Below, piece by piece: positions 7,460 to 16,550 of a DNA stretch of 28,167 nucleotides (position 1 is the stretch's first letter; each line of letters opens with the position of its first letter). The DNA is from Sphingomonas sp. (GTDB lineage: Bacteria > Pseudomonadota > Alphaproteobacteria > Sphingomonadales > Sphingomonadaceae). Where the stretch lies: NCBI GenBank assembly GCA_025981625.1, contig JAICXF010000021.1:1-28167 (forward strand), in the 5' to 3' direction. The notes under the pieces were generated by a model that saw nothing but the letters and a program-made list of their open reading frames with translations, was not told where the DNA came from and searched no databases. Position numbers and translations under genes: made by a program.

Positions 7460-8949
7460 GACACCGGCTCCGCCGGGCAGTATTTCCTCACATACTCATC
7501 ATGACCGGGCATGACGTCGACGCAGCGCTTGATGGTCGAAGCGATGTTGCCGAGAAACTGCTCGATCTGTGGGTCGCTCTTGATCCTGACGAGCGGGTCA
7601 TAGCTTCGCGGCAGGATGCCCTGGCCGATGAAGACCTGGATCCAGCTTTCCTCGCTGAACAGCTCGTCATTCTCGCGGAAGATGCGGCCGTTGGATCGCC
7701 ACAGGTCGATCCTGTTCTGGAGCGTCTCGGGCAATTCCATCGTCCGGCAATATCGCCAGAAGTCACCGTCCCGCTGGTTGGCCCAGTAATGGAGCGTGAT
7801 GAAGTCGCGGATGCGCTCCCATTCGAAGTCGCACTGGCGGTTGAATTCGTCGACAGTGGCTTCGTCGGTCTCCGCATCGGGGAGCAGCCGAACGAGGCGG
7901 ATGGCGGCAGACTGGACGAGATGGATGCTGGTCGATTCCAGCGGCTCGAGAAAGCCGGCTGCCAGCCCGAGGGCGACGCAATTGCGGTTCCACATCTTGC
8001 GCCGCTTGCCGCTCGTGAAGCGCAGCCGGTTGGGGTTCGCGAGCTGCTCGCCGTCGAGATTGGCGAGCAGCAGCTTCTCCGCCCCGTCATCATCGATGTG
8101 CTTGCTCGAATAAGCGAGGCCATTGCCGGTCCGGTGCTGAAGCGGGATCCGCCACTGCCAGCCGGGCTCGCGCGCCGTCGCCCGGGTCAGCGGCGCGAGC
8201 GGTTCGGTGCGGGCGCAGGGCACCGCCATCGCCCGGTCGCAGGGCAGCCAGCGGCTCCAGTCGTCATATCCTGTCTTGAGCGTCTGTTCGATCAGCAGTC
8301 CCCGGAAGCCCGAACAGTCGATGAAGAAATCCGCCTCGATGGTGCGACCATCATCGAGCGTCACCGAGGCGATGTCGCCGCTGTCGTGAACGCCCACATC
8401 GACGATCCTTCCTTCGGTTCGGCGAACCGCGTGCTGCTCTGCCAGGTACCGGAGATATTTGGCGTAGAGCGACGCATCGAACTGGAAGGCGTAGGCGATG
8501 TGGCCGATCGGCGATTCGCCCATGTCGCGGCGGGCATGCATGAACTTGTTGGCGAGCGCCGCCGCCGTGTTGATGGAGAAGTCGGCGAAGTCGCGGGCGC
8601 GCCCCCGCCGGTTGGCCCGCAGCCAATATTGATGGCAACGCAGCCATTCCCAGTCCTGCCCGATGATGCCGAAGCCGTGGACGTAACTCTGGCCGTCCCT
8701 CACCCAATTATCGAACCGGATGCCAAGCTTGAAAGTCGCCTGGGTTCGACTCATGAACTCGGGCTCATTGAGCTGGATCAGCTCATTATATTTCTTGATC
8801 GCCGGGATGGTCGCCTCACCCACCCCGACGGTGCGGATGGCTTCGCTTTCGATCAGCTCGATGTCATAGAGACCCTGGAACAGCTTGCCGAAAAGGGCGG
8901 CGGTCATCCATCCCGCCGTCCCGCCGCCGACAATCAATATCTTGCGCAT
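7456..8949 (-). CDS. Flavin-dependent tryptophan halogenase family protein
   Basis: A 497-residue protein with the FAD-binding GGGTAG motif (residues 8-13), the halogenase signature WQWRIP (Trp264, Trp266), and a lysine at ATFKLGIRF (Lys74) matching the catalytic lysine of PrnA/RebH. No signal peptide is seen, so it is cytoplasmic. Characterised relatives halogenate tryptophan or free indole with reduced flavin, oxygen and halide. In sphingomonads, caulobacters and xanthomonads, relatives recur beside TonB receptors without a known natural substrate. ATG at 8949 was chosen because the nucleotide-binding motif begins immediately after it; the frame continues upstream only as a shadow of GH3. 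It lies 11 bp after the GH3 stop and overlaps GH30 by 4 bp, so it is fully embedded in the sugar operon. Confidence 0.93.
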   Translation of the reverse strand: MRKILIVGGGTAGWMTAALFGKLFQGLYDIELIESEAIRTVGVGEATIPAIKKYNELIQLNEPEFMSRTQATFKLGIRFDNWVRDGQSYVHGFGIIGQDWEWLRCHQYWLRANRRGRARDFADFSINTAAALANKFMHARRDMGESPIGHIAYAFQFDASLYAKYLRYLAEQHAVRRTEGRIVDVGVHDSGDIASVTLDDGRTIEADFFIDCSGFRGLLIEQTLKTGYDDWSRWLPCDRAMAVPCARTEPLAPLTRATAREPGWQWRIPLQHRTGNGLAYSSKHIDDDGAEKLLLANLDGEQLANPNRLRFTSGKRRKMWNRNCVALGLAAGFLEPLESTSIHLVQSAAIRLVRLLPDAETDEATVDEFNRQCDFEWERIRDFITLHYWANQRDGDFWRYCRTMELPETLQNRIDLWRSNGRIFRENDELFSEESWIQVFIGQGILPRSYDPLVRIKSDPQIEQFLGNIASTIKRCVDVMPGHDEYVRKYCPAEPVS

Positions 8950-8960
8950 CGATCCGAAGC

Positions 8961-10925
8961 CTAACGGCTTTGGGCAGGGCATGCCATGACGGGCGGGGAT
9001 TCGGGCAGCTGGCCAAGCCTTGAACGGCTGCCGAACGACAGCCCGTAACCGCGCGGGAACTGAACTCCTCCCTTTTGCGGCAGGCAATCGCCGGCGGGCC
9101 AGTCGAACGACAGGCGACCGGTGAAATTGTAGGCGGGGTGTCCTGCCATTGAAGCAAACAGCATGTCGGTCAGCCCCAGACCCTCGGTACCGGGCAGCCA
9201 TGCGGCGATGAACGCGTCCGAGCGGTTGATCAAATCATTCGCGGCGACCGGCCGGCCCGAATAGAGCAGCGTGACGACGGGGATACCCTTGCCGCTAACT
9301 CTCTCGAGGGTCCGGAGGTCTTCCGGATAGCGGCTCGAATGGCGCATGGACGCTGGGAAAGTGATGTCCCCTTTGCCCTCGGCATAGGGGTTCTCGCCCG
9401 CCACCATGATCACCGCGTTATACCGGCGGAGGTCCACGCCATTGCCGTCGGGGCTGTAGTCCACCGCGCCTGCGCCGAGCGTCTTTCGAACGGCCGAGAG
9501 CAAGGTATCCGCGTTCGGATAGTCGGCGGTCGTGGTCTGATCCCCCTGCCAGGTCAGGGACCAGCCGCCAGCCTGCATCGGGAGGCTGTCGGCGCCTTTC
9601 CCGACCACCAGCACCCTGCCGCCGCGGCGAAGCGGAAGCACGCCTTCGTCGTTCTTGATCAAAACGAGCGACTTGCGCACCGCTTCGCGCGCGAGCGCGC
9701 GCACCTGCGGAGAATGAAGCACGGAAGCGTCGGGGTGCGGACCGCTCGCGGGCGAAGCGTCGAACAGCCCAGCCTTGAGCTTGACCCGGATGATCCGCGC
9801 AACGGCGTCATCGATACGGCTCATCGGAATGCGCCCGGCGCGAACGTCCGCGATCGTCGCCTGAATGAACTTCTTCCAGTCGTCGGGGACCATCGCCAGA
9901 TCGATGCCGGCGTTGATCGCCTGCGGGCAATGCCAGGTCGTGCAGCCCGGGACCTGCCCGATCGCGTTCCAGTCGCTGACGACGAGACCGTTGAACCCCA
10001 TTCGACGCTTCAGCACGTCGCCGACCAGATGGGCGTTGCCGTGCATCTTGCCCCACTGCTTGCCGGTCGCGGTGTCGGTGAAGCTCGAATAACTGACCAT
10101 GACGGTCTGCACGTTTGCGCTCAGCGCCCCATAATAGCCGGCGGCGTGAGTGCGGGCGAGGTTCGCTTCGCTGGTCCGCGTCTCGCCCTGGTCCTGGCCG
10201 TGGACCGTGCCGCCATCGCCCAGATAGTGCTTTGCCGTCGCCAGTACCGAAGTTGAGGATCCAAGATTGCCCTGCAGGCCCGCAACCATGGCGTGGCCGT
10301 AAGCGCGCACCAGCGCCGGATCCGAACTGTAGCTCTCGTAAGTCCGCCCCCACCGCGGGTTCTGCACGACCGCAAGCGTCGGTGCGAAGGCCCAGCTGAT
10401 CCCGGTCGCGCGGACCTGTTCCGCCGTGGCGTGGCCGATCCTGGTCATCAGCTGCGGATCGTGCGCGGCGCCGAGCCCGATATTGTGCGGGAAGAGCGTT
10501 GCGCCATAGACGTTGTTGTGCCCGTGGACCGCGTCGGTGCCCCAGATGACCGGCACCTTCGCCTTCATGTCGGTGGACATCGACGCGCGATAGAAGGCGT
10601 CCGAAAGCTTGAGCCAGTCGCCGACGCCTGCATGCATGTTCATGGCGGGCCACGCACCGCCGCCGTTGAGGATTGAGCCGATATAATAGCGGCGCACCTC
10701 GTCCGGAGTGATCGAGCGGATATCGGCCTGAGTCATCTGGCCGACCTTCTGCTCGAGCGTCATTGCCGCGACGATCGAGTGGACCCGGGCCTCGAGCGCG
10801 ATGTCGCGCGACCGCGGGATCGCCGCCTTCGGCCACATGTCAGCAGCGGCGGCTCCCGACCCGACGATGGTCGCCAGGGCGCACAGAATTGCAACCGGCC
10901 GAGGTCGGCCGCCAAACATCACCAT
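8961..10925 (-). CDS. GH3 exo-beta-glucosidase (secreted)
   Basis: A 654-residue protein with an N-terminal signal peptide (to about residue 24, GSGAAAA). It has the GH3 N-domain (MTLEQKVGQMTQ, IWGTDAVHGHNN, ATAKHYLGDGGT) and the nucleophile motif GLVVSDWNAIG (Asp318). The GH3 C-domain follows (SLVLIKNDEGVLPL, LLYSGRP, AWLPGTEGLG). It ends shortly after the FPRGYGLSF segment, so the extra C-terminal domain of ExoP-type glucosidases (about 800 residues) appears to be missing. It resembles the bacterial 1,3/1,4-beta-glucan exohydrolases. The function is release of glucose from non-reducing ends in the periplasm. ATG at 10925 (MVMFGG) starts 11 bp after the receptor stop; an ATG at 10919 is also possible. 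Confidence 0.92.
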   Translation of the reverse strand: MVMFGGRPRPVAILCALATIVGSGAAAADMWPKAAIPRSRDIALEARVHSIVAAMTLEQKVGQMTQADIRSITPDEVRRYYIGSILNGGGAWPAMNMHAGVGDWLKLSDAFYRASMSTDMKAKVPVIWGTDAVHGHNNVYGATLFPHNIGLGAAHDPQLMTRIGHATAEQVRATGISWAFAPTLAVVQNPRWGRTYESYSSDPALVRAYGHAMVAGLQGNLGSSTSVLATAKHYLGDGGTVHGQDQGETRTSEANLARTHAAGYYGALSANVQTVMVSYSSFTDTATGKQWGKMHGNAHLVGDVLKRRMGFNGLVVSDWNAIGQVPGCTTWHCPQAINAGIDLAMVPDDWKKFIQATIADVRAGRIPMSRIDDAVARIIRVKLKAGLFDASPASGPHPDASVLHSPQVRALAREAVRKSLVLIKNDEGVLPLRRGGRVLVVGKGADSLPMQAGGWSLTWQGDQTTTADYPNADTLLSAVRKTLGAGAVDYSPDGNGVDLRRYNAVIMVAGENPYAEGKGDITFPASMRHSSRYPEDLRTLERVSGKGIPVVTLLYSGRPVAANDLINRSDAFIAAWLPGTEGLGLTDMLFASMAGHPAYNFTGRLSFDWPAGDCLPQKGGVQFPRGYGLSFGSRSRLGQLPESPPVMACPAQSR

Positions 10926-10936
10926 GTCGAACCCGC

Positions 10937-13788
10937 CTAGAAGTGGTAGCTGGCGCCGAGCAGCCACTCGCGCCCGTATTTCTCGAACGTCTCAAGCGTA
11001 TCCGTCCGGTTGGGACCGGTCGTATAAGAGGTTCGGTAGGGTGAATTCAGCACGTTGCTGACCTGCAGCAATATGCCGAGCCCGTTGAACCGCGATCCGG
11101 GCTGGAACGTGTAGCCGATCTGGGCGTCCATCTGCTTGTCGGCTAGGATCTGCGGGAAGCCAGGGTTCGTGAAGAGCGCGATGACCTCGCCCTGGAAAGC
11201 AGAGCGGTAGCGATAGCTCGCGCGCGCCTGGAAGCCGTTCTTCTCGTAATAAGCGGTTAGATCGTAGGTCCAGGGCGAAAAGCCCGGCAGCACCGGAATG
11301 ACGGCCGCCGCGGCCGGCTTCAACTTGTACTTGCTGCGGGAGACACTGCCCTGGGCACCGAAGCCGTCGAGGAACCGGGCAAGCTTGCCGAACTCGAACG
11401 CGCCGCTGATCTCGACCCCGCGGACCCATCCGCCGGCCCCGTTAGCCGGCGCGCTCAGCGTGCCGATCGGGCTGACGATGACCCCCGGCGGGATGGCAGC
11501 AAGCTGATCCGGCGGCGGGGTTATGCCCGTGAAATCCACCGGGAGAGCCTGATCGTAAATGTAATTTTCAAGCCAGAAGTTGAATGCATTGACGCTGAAG
11601 TAGGTCGCCTTTCCGCCATACCATTCGTAGGCGATGTCGGCCTCCTTCGCCCGCCAGGGCTGGAGGTTCGGATTGCCTCCCGACGCCGACCACGGGTGCA
11701 CCACCGTCCCCGGTGTGCAGGGCGGCTGAGCGCTGGCGCAGATCTGGCCATTGAAGCTCGGGACGAGGTTCGCCCGCAGGTCGTCCATGCGTGGGCGCGC
11801 CATGACCCTCGCCAAGGCAAGGCGGATGCGGCTGTGCCGGTCCAGGTCATAATAGAGGTTCAGGCTGGGAAGAACGTCGGTGTAGGAGTCGCTCTGGTCG
11901 ACCCGAACAAGCTGGATCGGCGTGACCGCCGTGTTGATCCGCAGGCCGGCCGACTCCTGCTTTTGCCTGACCACCTGCACGCCGGCATTGCCGTGCAGGT
12001 TGCCGGAATCGATGTTCGCCTTCGCCTTGAACGTGACAATGTCTTCCTTGATGTCCCAGGACTTGTCGAAGTGGTTCGCGTCCTCCAGCTGCACGATGTC
12101 ATAATAGCCGCTGTTGTAGACGAGGCTCGGGACATTGACGCCGAGCACGTTCATGTCGCCCGCGAAGCTCAACGACGTCGGATCCGTAAGGTATCGCGGA
12201 TCGATCAGAACCTGCTGACGGCCGTTTTTCAGGAACAGGTCGAGTTCGGTGACGGTCTTGTCCTTGTGACGGTGCGTGTAGTCGACGCCGGCCTCGATGC
12301 TGCTGAGAAAGCTCCCCTGGAGATCCTGCTTCAGGGTCAGGTCGCCCTGGGCCAGCGTCTCCTTGATGTGGGGCGACTTGATATGCCCTTCGGAGCCATA
12401 GCCGGTCCAGGCGGAACGATCGCCAAGCGAGACCTGGTTTGCGTCGGCATAATCCAGGCCGAAACCGGTGAACTGCGGGAAACCATTCTCGGGAATTACG
12501 CGATCGTAGCTGTCGAACGCCCGCGTCAGAAGTGGGCCAACCCCGTAGCCGCCGAATATCTCGATGTCGGATTCATCGCGCTTATTGGAAGAATAAGAGA
12601 GGTCGGCAAGCAGGTGCGTGTGCTCGGCAAGCCGGAAATCGTTGTTCAGACCGATGGAGAAGAGATGGTCGGTCCGCTTGTTGTCGTCCCAGCGGAGCAC
12701 CGGAACGACATTGTTCACATGATCGGCGACGTCGAAAAGAGTGCCGCCGCGGGTCGCCGTCTGCACGTTGTCGTACGTGACGTTGTCGACCCACGCGTCG
12801 AAAACCACTCGGCGCCCGTCGTGACCGTGTGCTGCTTGAACCGCGAATAATAGAGGTCGAGCACGGAATGGATGGCGTCGCTCGGCTTCCATTCCAATGT
12901 TCCCATGACGCCGTCGCGAACATCGCGCGAATTCAACGCACGTACTTCTTGTCCCGACAGGATGTAGGGTGAGCCGTCCGGCAGAAGGCCGGCATAATTG
13001 TCGTAGAACCAGTTCTTCGTGTGATCGGTGTGGCTTGGCGCGTCCAGGTGGGCATAGCCGATCGACCAGCCGAGCGTGCCGTCCTCATTCTGACCGATGT
13101 AGCTCGCGCTTCCCCGCCAGCCGTGTTTGGAGAAGCCGGCATTGCGTCCGCCACCCTGATCATATTGGCCGCGCAGGTTGAGCGCGACGGCGCGCTTGCC
13201 ATATTCGAGCGGGCGGATGGTCCTGAGGTCGACCGTGCCGGCAAGTCCCATGCCGGCAATGTTCGCGTCAGGCGTCTTGTAGACCACGACCGAACCCAGC
13301 AGTTCCGATGGATATTGGTCGAATTCGACGCCGCGGTTGTAGCCCGAGCTCGCCTGCTGGCGGCCGTTAAGCAGCACCGTCGTGAAGTCGGGCGAGAAGC
13401 CGCGAACCGAGATGATCTGGGCACGGCCGCCGACGCGCTGCGCGGCAACGCCGGGAAGGCGAGCGATCGATTCCCCGATCGACACGTCCGGCAGCTTACC
13501 GATCTCCTCGGCCGAGACGGCCTCGACCATGCTCGATTCCCTGCGCTTGATGGCGAGCGAATCCTGGATGCTGCGGCGGAGTCCGGTAACGACGATCGCG
13601 CCCTGATCCTGCTTTTGAGTCGCGTTCGGCTCGCCCGGCGTAGGAGACGGAGCTGGCTGCTGAGCCGGTGCGTCAGGATTGGTCTGGGTCTCCTGGGCGA
13701 AGGCGACCGACGGCACCATGACCAGCGACGAGCAGCATCCCCCGGCAAGCAGCAATGCGCGGCGCGCGCGCGACGAACGATTCGGCAA
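10937..13788 (-). pseudogene. TonB-dependent receptor, split by a one-base frameshift
   Basis: An outer-membrane receptor of the Caulobacter/Xanthomonas sugar-uptake type in two overlapping frames. The 5' part has a signal peptide ending AFAQ, a TonB-box-like IVVTGLRRSI, and a plug domain (EIGKLPDVSIGESIARLPGV, ISVRGFSPDFTTVLLNGRQ). The 3' part supplies the beta-barrel and the terminal aromatic signature (GASYHF). The frames join at an A run on the plus strand (12801-12804; TTTT in the coding sense): the 5' frame reads TTGAEWF, then the 3' frame continues FDAWVDNV. One added T restores a 950-codon gene; the 2852-bp span is one base short of a multiple of three. The start is TTG at 13788 with a strong AGGGAGAG ribosome-binding site. 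As written, the product would be truncated before the barrel. It could be a real mutation or a sequence error. Confidence 0.9.
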
Positions 13789-13840
13789 TGATTCTCTCCC
13801 TCAGAGGCCAGTGCCTTGCATCGGCCCGCTTCCTCTCTCC

Positions 13841-13856
13841 ATGGAAGCGCTTCCAT
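13841..13856 (-). promoter_or_regulatory. LacI-family operator (perfect 16-bp palindrome)
   Basis: ATGGAAGCGCTTCCAT is a perfect palindrome with the central CG and GAAGCGCTTC core typical of LacI/GalR/PurR-type operators. It lies 52 bp upstream of the receptor TTG start and 25 bp from the end of a lacI-type gene. It overlaps the predicted -10 element of the operon promoter, a placement that fits simple repression by the adjacent regulator. Confidence 0.75.
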
Positions 13857-13884
13857 TCTGGTGTCAAAAGCGCGGCGCTGTCAA
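13855..13884 (-). promoter_or_regulatory. Predicted sigma-70 promoter of the receptor-GH operon
   Basis: On the minus strand a perfect -35 TTGACA (13879-13884) is followed after 18 bp by CAGAAT (13855-13860), a 4/6 match to the -10. The -35 overlaps the TGA of the lacI-type gene, and the -10 overlaps the 16-bp palindrome by two bases. A second TTGACA (13862-13867) could serve an alternative promoter. No start site has been mapped. Confidence 0.5.
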
Positions 13885-14924
13885 GTTGCTAAGGGCCGCC
13901 CCCGGGGAGGAGATGTCGACTCGCGGACGATCAGCTCGAACGGGAAGAATCCGGGGTCGAGGCTGCTGTTCGAGTGATTGTCGATCAACAATCGCACCGC
14001 GTGCGCCGCGAGATCCTTGATTGGCTGGCGAATCGTCGTCAGCGGCGGCCACACGATATCGGACATGGGCGTGTCGTCGAACCCGGTTACGGATACCGAA
14101 GCGGGGATCTCGATATGGGCGCGGTGCAGCGCGAGCATGACTCCAGCGGCCATGTCATCGTTGGCGCAGGCAATGGCGGTGACCTCGATGCCGGCGGCAA
14201 GCACCTGCTCGGTCGCTTCGACGCCTGACTTGAAGGTGAAATCGCCGCTCGTGGTCCAGGGATCGCAGTCGATGCCGGCTTGGCGAAGCGCGTCGACGAA
14301 GCCATCGTAACGGAGAGCCGCCGCCCGGTGCTCCGACGGCCCCTTGATGAAGGCGACGCGTCGATGCCCGAGCGCAGTCAGGTGCCGGCCGATCGCATGG
14401 CCGCCCGCGCGCTCGTCGATTCCCACGGCCAGCACCGACTTGCGCGCCTCGTCGCCGGCCGAAATGGCAACGACGCGCACGCCGGCGCGATGCGCCAGCT
14501 CGATGAAGTCGAGATCGTCGGACAAGGGCGGCGAAAGGATGATCCCGGCCGGCCGATCGCGATCGACAATCGATGACAACAAGCGGAAGCGCTGGTCATC
14601 TTCGGGATCCAGCGAGCGAGTGACCAGGTCGAAGCCGAGCGAGGAGCAGCCCCTGAGCGCACCGAGCTCCAGTCCGGAGTTGTAATAGCTGTTCGGCTCC
14701 ACCTCGGGGCTGAGGGCATGGATCAGCATGATCTGCCGACTCATGCCGCTCGCAAGCGCGCGCGCTTGGTGGTTGACCGAATAGCCCAGCTCCTGCACCG
14801 CGCGCTGCACCCGCTCGCGGGTTTCGGGCCGGACATTCGAACCGTTGTTGAGCACGCGCGACACGGTGACCCGGGCAACGCCCGCGGCGCGCGCCACATC
14901 GTCGATGGTAGAATTTTGCTTCAT
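13881..14924 (-). CDS. LacI-family transcriptional regulator
   Basis: A 347-residue regulator. The N-terminal helix-turn-helix TIDDVARAAGVARVTVSRVL (residues 6-25) with the hinge helix (LGYSVNHQARALASG) is diagnostic of the LacI family. The remainder is a periplasmic-binding-protein-like sensor domain (IILSPPL, GIDERAGGHAIGRHL, GHRRVAFIKGP, VTGFDDTPMSDIVWPPLTTI). ATG at 14924 places the helix-turn-helix at the extreme N-terminus; the open frame upstream is rejected as shadow. The gene lies between the two arms of the glycan locus, upstream of and parallel to the receptor operon and divergent from GH20. It is predicted to bind the 16-bp palindrome just past its own stop codon and to be released by a sugar product of the pathway. 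The effector is unknown. Confidence 0.95.
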   Translation of the reverse strand: MKQNSTIDDVARAAGVARVTVSRVLNNGSNVRPETRERVQRAVQELGYSVNHQARALASGMSRQIMLIHALSPEVEPNSYYNSGLELGALRGCSSLGFDLVTRSLDPEDDQRFRLLSSIVDRDRPAGIILSPPLSDDLDFIELAHRAGVRVVAISAGDEARKSVLAVGIDERAGGHAIGRHLTALGHRRVAFIKGPSEHRAAALRYDGFVDALRQAGIDCDPWTTSGDFTFKSGVEATEQVLAAGIEVTAIACANDDMAAGVMLALHRAHIEIPASVSVTGFDDTPMSDIVWPPLTTIRQPIKDLAAHAVRLLIDNHSNSSLDPGFFPFELIVRESTSPPRGRPLAT

Positions 14925-14956
14925 CGCGCGCGCAGGTTGGCAATGCTTCGGGCGCG

Positions 14957-14974
14957 TCGCAACGGTGATTGCGA
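14957..14974. promoter_or_regulatory. Inverted repeat between lacI and GH20
   Basis: TCGCAA and TTGCGA, separated by six bases, form a perfect dyad in the 108-bp divergent region between the regulator and the GH20 gene. It differs from the 16-bp operator, so if functional it may bind a second regulator or be an unrelated dyad. Its position would allow control of both divergent transcripts. Confidence 0.35.
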
Positions 14975-15032
14975 ACCCGCCGGCGGTGCGGGATCGTACG
15001 CACGCACACGTGAGCGGAGCGTCAAGATCATT

Positions 15033-16550
15033 TTGGTTCGAGTACTCGCAGCATCGATTGTCGTTGTGTTCATCGGCGCGGGCGCGAACGCCGCCCCCGC
15101 CAGGCCGGCGCTGATCCCGATGCCGGGCTCCGTCGAGTGGCTCGACGGCAGCATTCCCATTGCCGCCGGCGCGGCGGTCGATGGCAAGGGCAAGGCGGCC
15201 GCGACCGCCCGCTACGTGGTCGAATTGCTGGGCCTGCGGCCGGCGAGCACTGATGCGCCGACCATCCGGCTCGCGATCGTGTCGGCGCGCAGGATCCCGA
15301 GCCCGGAAGGTTATCATCTGCGCGCCGCGGGCCGGCAGGTCCTGATCGAGGCCTCCGATCCGCGCGGCCTTTTTTACGGCGCACAGACGATGCGCCAGCT
15401 CGTCACTCCCGGTCCTGGCCCGCGGAGCATCGCGGCGGTCGACATCACCGACGCTCCACGGTTTCGCTGGCGCGGCCTGCTGATCGATGTCAGCCGGCAC
15501 TTCTTCGGCAAGCCGACCCTGTTCAAGATCATGGACGAGATGGCTGCGTACAAGCTCAACGTGCTGCATCTGCACCTCACGGACGATCCCGGGTGGCGCT
15601 TCGAGGTTCCGGCTTATCCGAAGCTCACCCAGTCCGCGGTCAAGCCTGACGGCACCCGGGAGTATTTCACCGCAAAAGACATTCGCGAGATCGTCGCTTA
15701 CGCCGCCGGGAGGCACATCATGGTCGTGCCCGAAATCGAGCTGCCGAGCCATTCCGGATCTGCCGCCGCCACCTATCCGGGGCTCTACAACGGCGGGAGC
15801 GCGCTCGATCCGGCGAGGCCAGGAACCTATGCCTTCATCGGCGCTGTGATGGGCGAAGTCGCCAGACTGTTTCCGGCGCCGTACATCCACTTTGGCGGCG
15901 ACGAGGTCGCGGACGACGCATGGAGCAAATCGAACGACGTCGACGAGCTCAAGGCCAAGCTTGGCCTGAAGACCACCCGGGAGGTCGAGGCCTATTTCGT
16001 CCGCAAGGTCGTCAAGATCATCGAAGCGCTGGGCAAGAAGCCGATGGCCTGGGACGAACAGGCCGAGGCGGGTGCGTCACAGGACGTTGCGATTGAATGG
16101 TGGCGCAAGGATCATCCCGACGTGCTCAGCGCCGCCGCCGAACGCGGTTCCGAGCTTGTCATGTCGCCTGTCGACCGGCTCTATTTCGACTATCATCAGG
16201 CTCCGGGGGAGCCCGGCGCGCCCTGGGAAGGCAATGACGGCGGACCGACCTCGATCGCCAAGATCTTGGCCTGGGAGCCGGTGCCGGCAAGCTTCACGCC
16301 GGCAGAATCCGCGCAGGTCCTCGGCGTCGAGGCAGCAGTCTGGACCGAGTTCATCGAAACGCAACGCTATCTCGAGTTCATGACCTTCCCGCGGCTCCTT
16401 GCGCTTTCGGAGGTGGCCTGGCGCGCGAAGGGCCCGCGTCACGACAGCGAATTCGAACAGCGGCTGAAACCGCACATCGAGGCTCTTCGCGCCCGGGGGA
16501 TCAATGCCCGTCGCGGCGAGTGGGATGGCTATGAGTTCATCACGCACTGA
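15033..16550 (+). CDS. GH20 beta-N-acetylhexosaminidase (secreted)
   Basis: About 505 residues with a signal peptide (VLAASIVVVFIGAGANAAPA). An N-terminal alpha/beta domain (about 25-125) precedes the GH20 TIM barrel, with FRWRGLLIDVSRHFF, LHLTDDPGWRFEVPAYPKL, VPEIELPSHS and the catalytic pair HFGGDE (Asp290-Glu291). The C-terminal part has WDEQ, EAAVWTE and FPRLLALSEVAW, typical of the family. The enzyme removes terminal GlcNAc or GalNAc by substrate-assisted catalysis, probably in the periplasm. The start is uncertain: TTG at 15033 gives a clean signal peptide with GGAG upstream, whereas ATG at 14943 adds 30 residues of charged sequence. It opens the plus-strand arm of the glycan locus and overlaps the next gene by 20 bp. 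Confidence 0.92.
   Translation: MVRVLAASIVVVFIGAGANAAPARPALIPMPGSVEWLDGSIPIAAGAAVDGKGKAAATARYVVELLGLRPASTDAPTIRLAIVSARRIPSPEGYHLRAAGRQVLIEASDPRGLFYGAQTMRQLVTPGPGPRSIAAVDITDAPRFRWRGLLIDVSRHFFGKPTLFKIMDEMAAYKLNVLHLHLTDDPGWRFEVPAYPKLTQSAVKPDGTREYFTAKDIREIVAYAAGRHIMVVPEIELPSHSGSAAATYPGLYNGGSALDPARPGTYAFIGAVMGEVARLFPAPYIHFGGDEVADDAWSKSNDVDELKAKLGLKTTREVEAYFVRKVVKIIEALGKKPMAWDEQAEAGASQDVAIEWWRKDHPDVLSAAAERGSELVMSPVDRLYFDYHQAPGEPGAPWEGNDGGPTSIAKILAWEPVPASFTPAESAQVLGVEAAVWTEFIETQRYLEFMTFPRLLALSEVAWRAKGPRHDSEFEQRLKPHIEALRARGINARRGEWDGYEFITH

Noticed and set aside
8950..9201. N-terminal extension of the halogenase frame
   Set aside because: The FAD-binding motif follows directly after the ATG at 8949, where the family starts; the upstream part is a shadow of GH3.
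12795..12810. Programmed -1 ribosomal frameshifting in the receptor gene
   Set aside because: The coding sequence TGG TTT TCG lacks a proper X XXY YYZ slippery heptamer; slipping from TTT would pair with GTT. Receptors of this family are not known to use frameshifting.
11696..12850. Long plus-strand open frame opposite the receptor
   Set aside because: It is antisense to clear beta-barrel sequence and has no ribosome-binding site or family resemblance.
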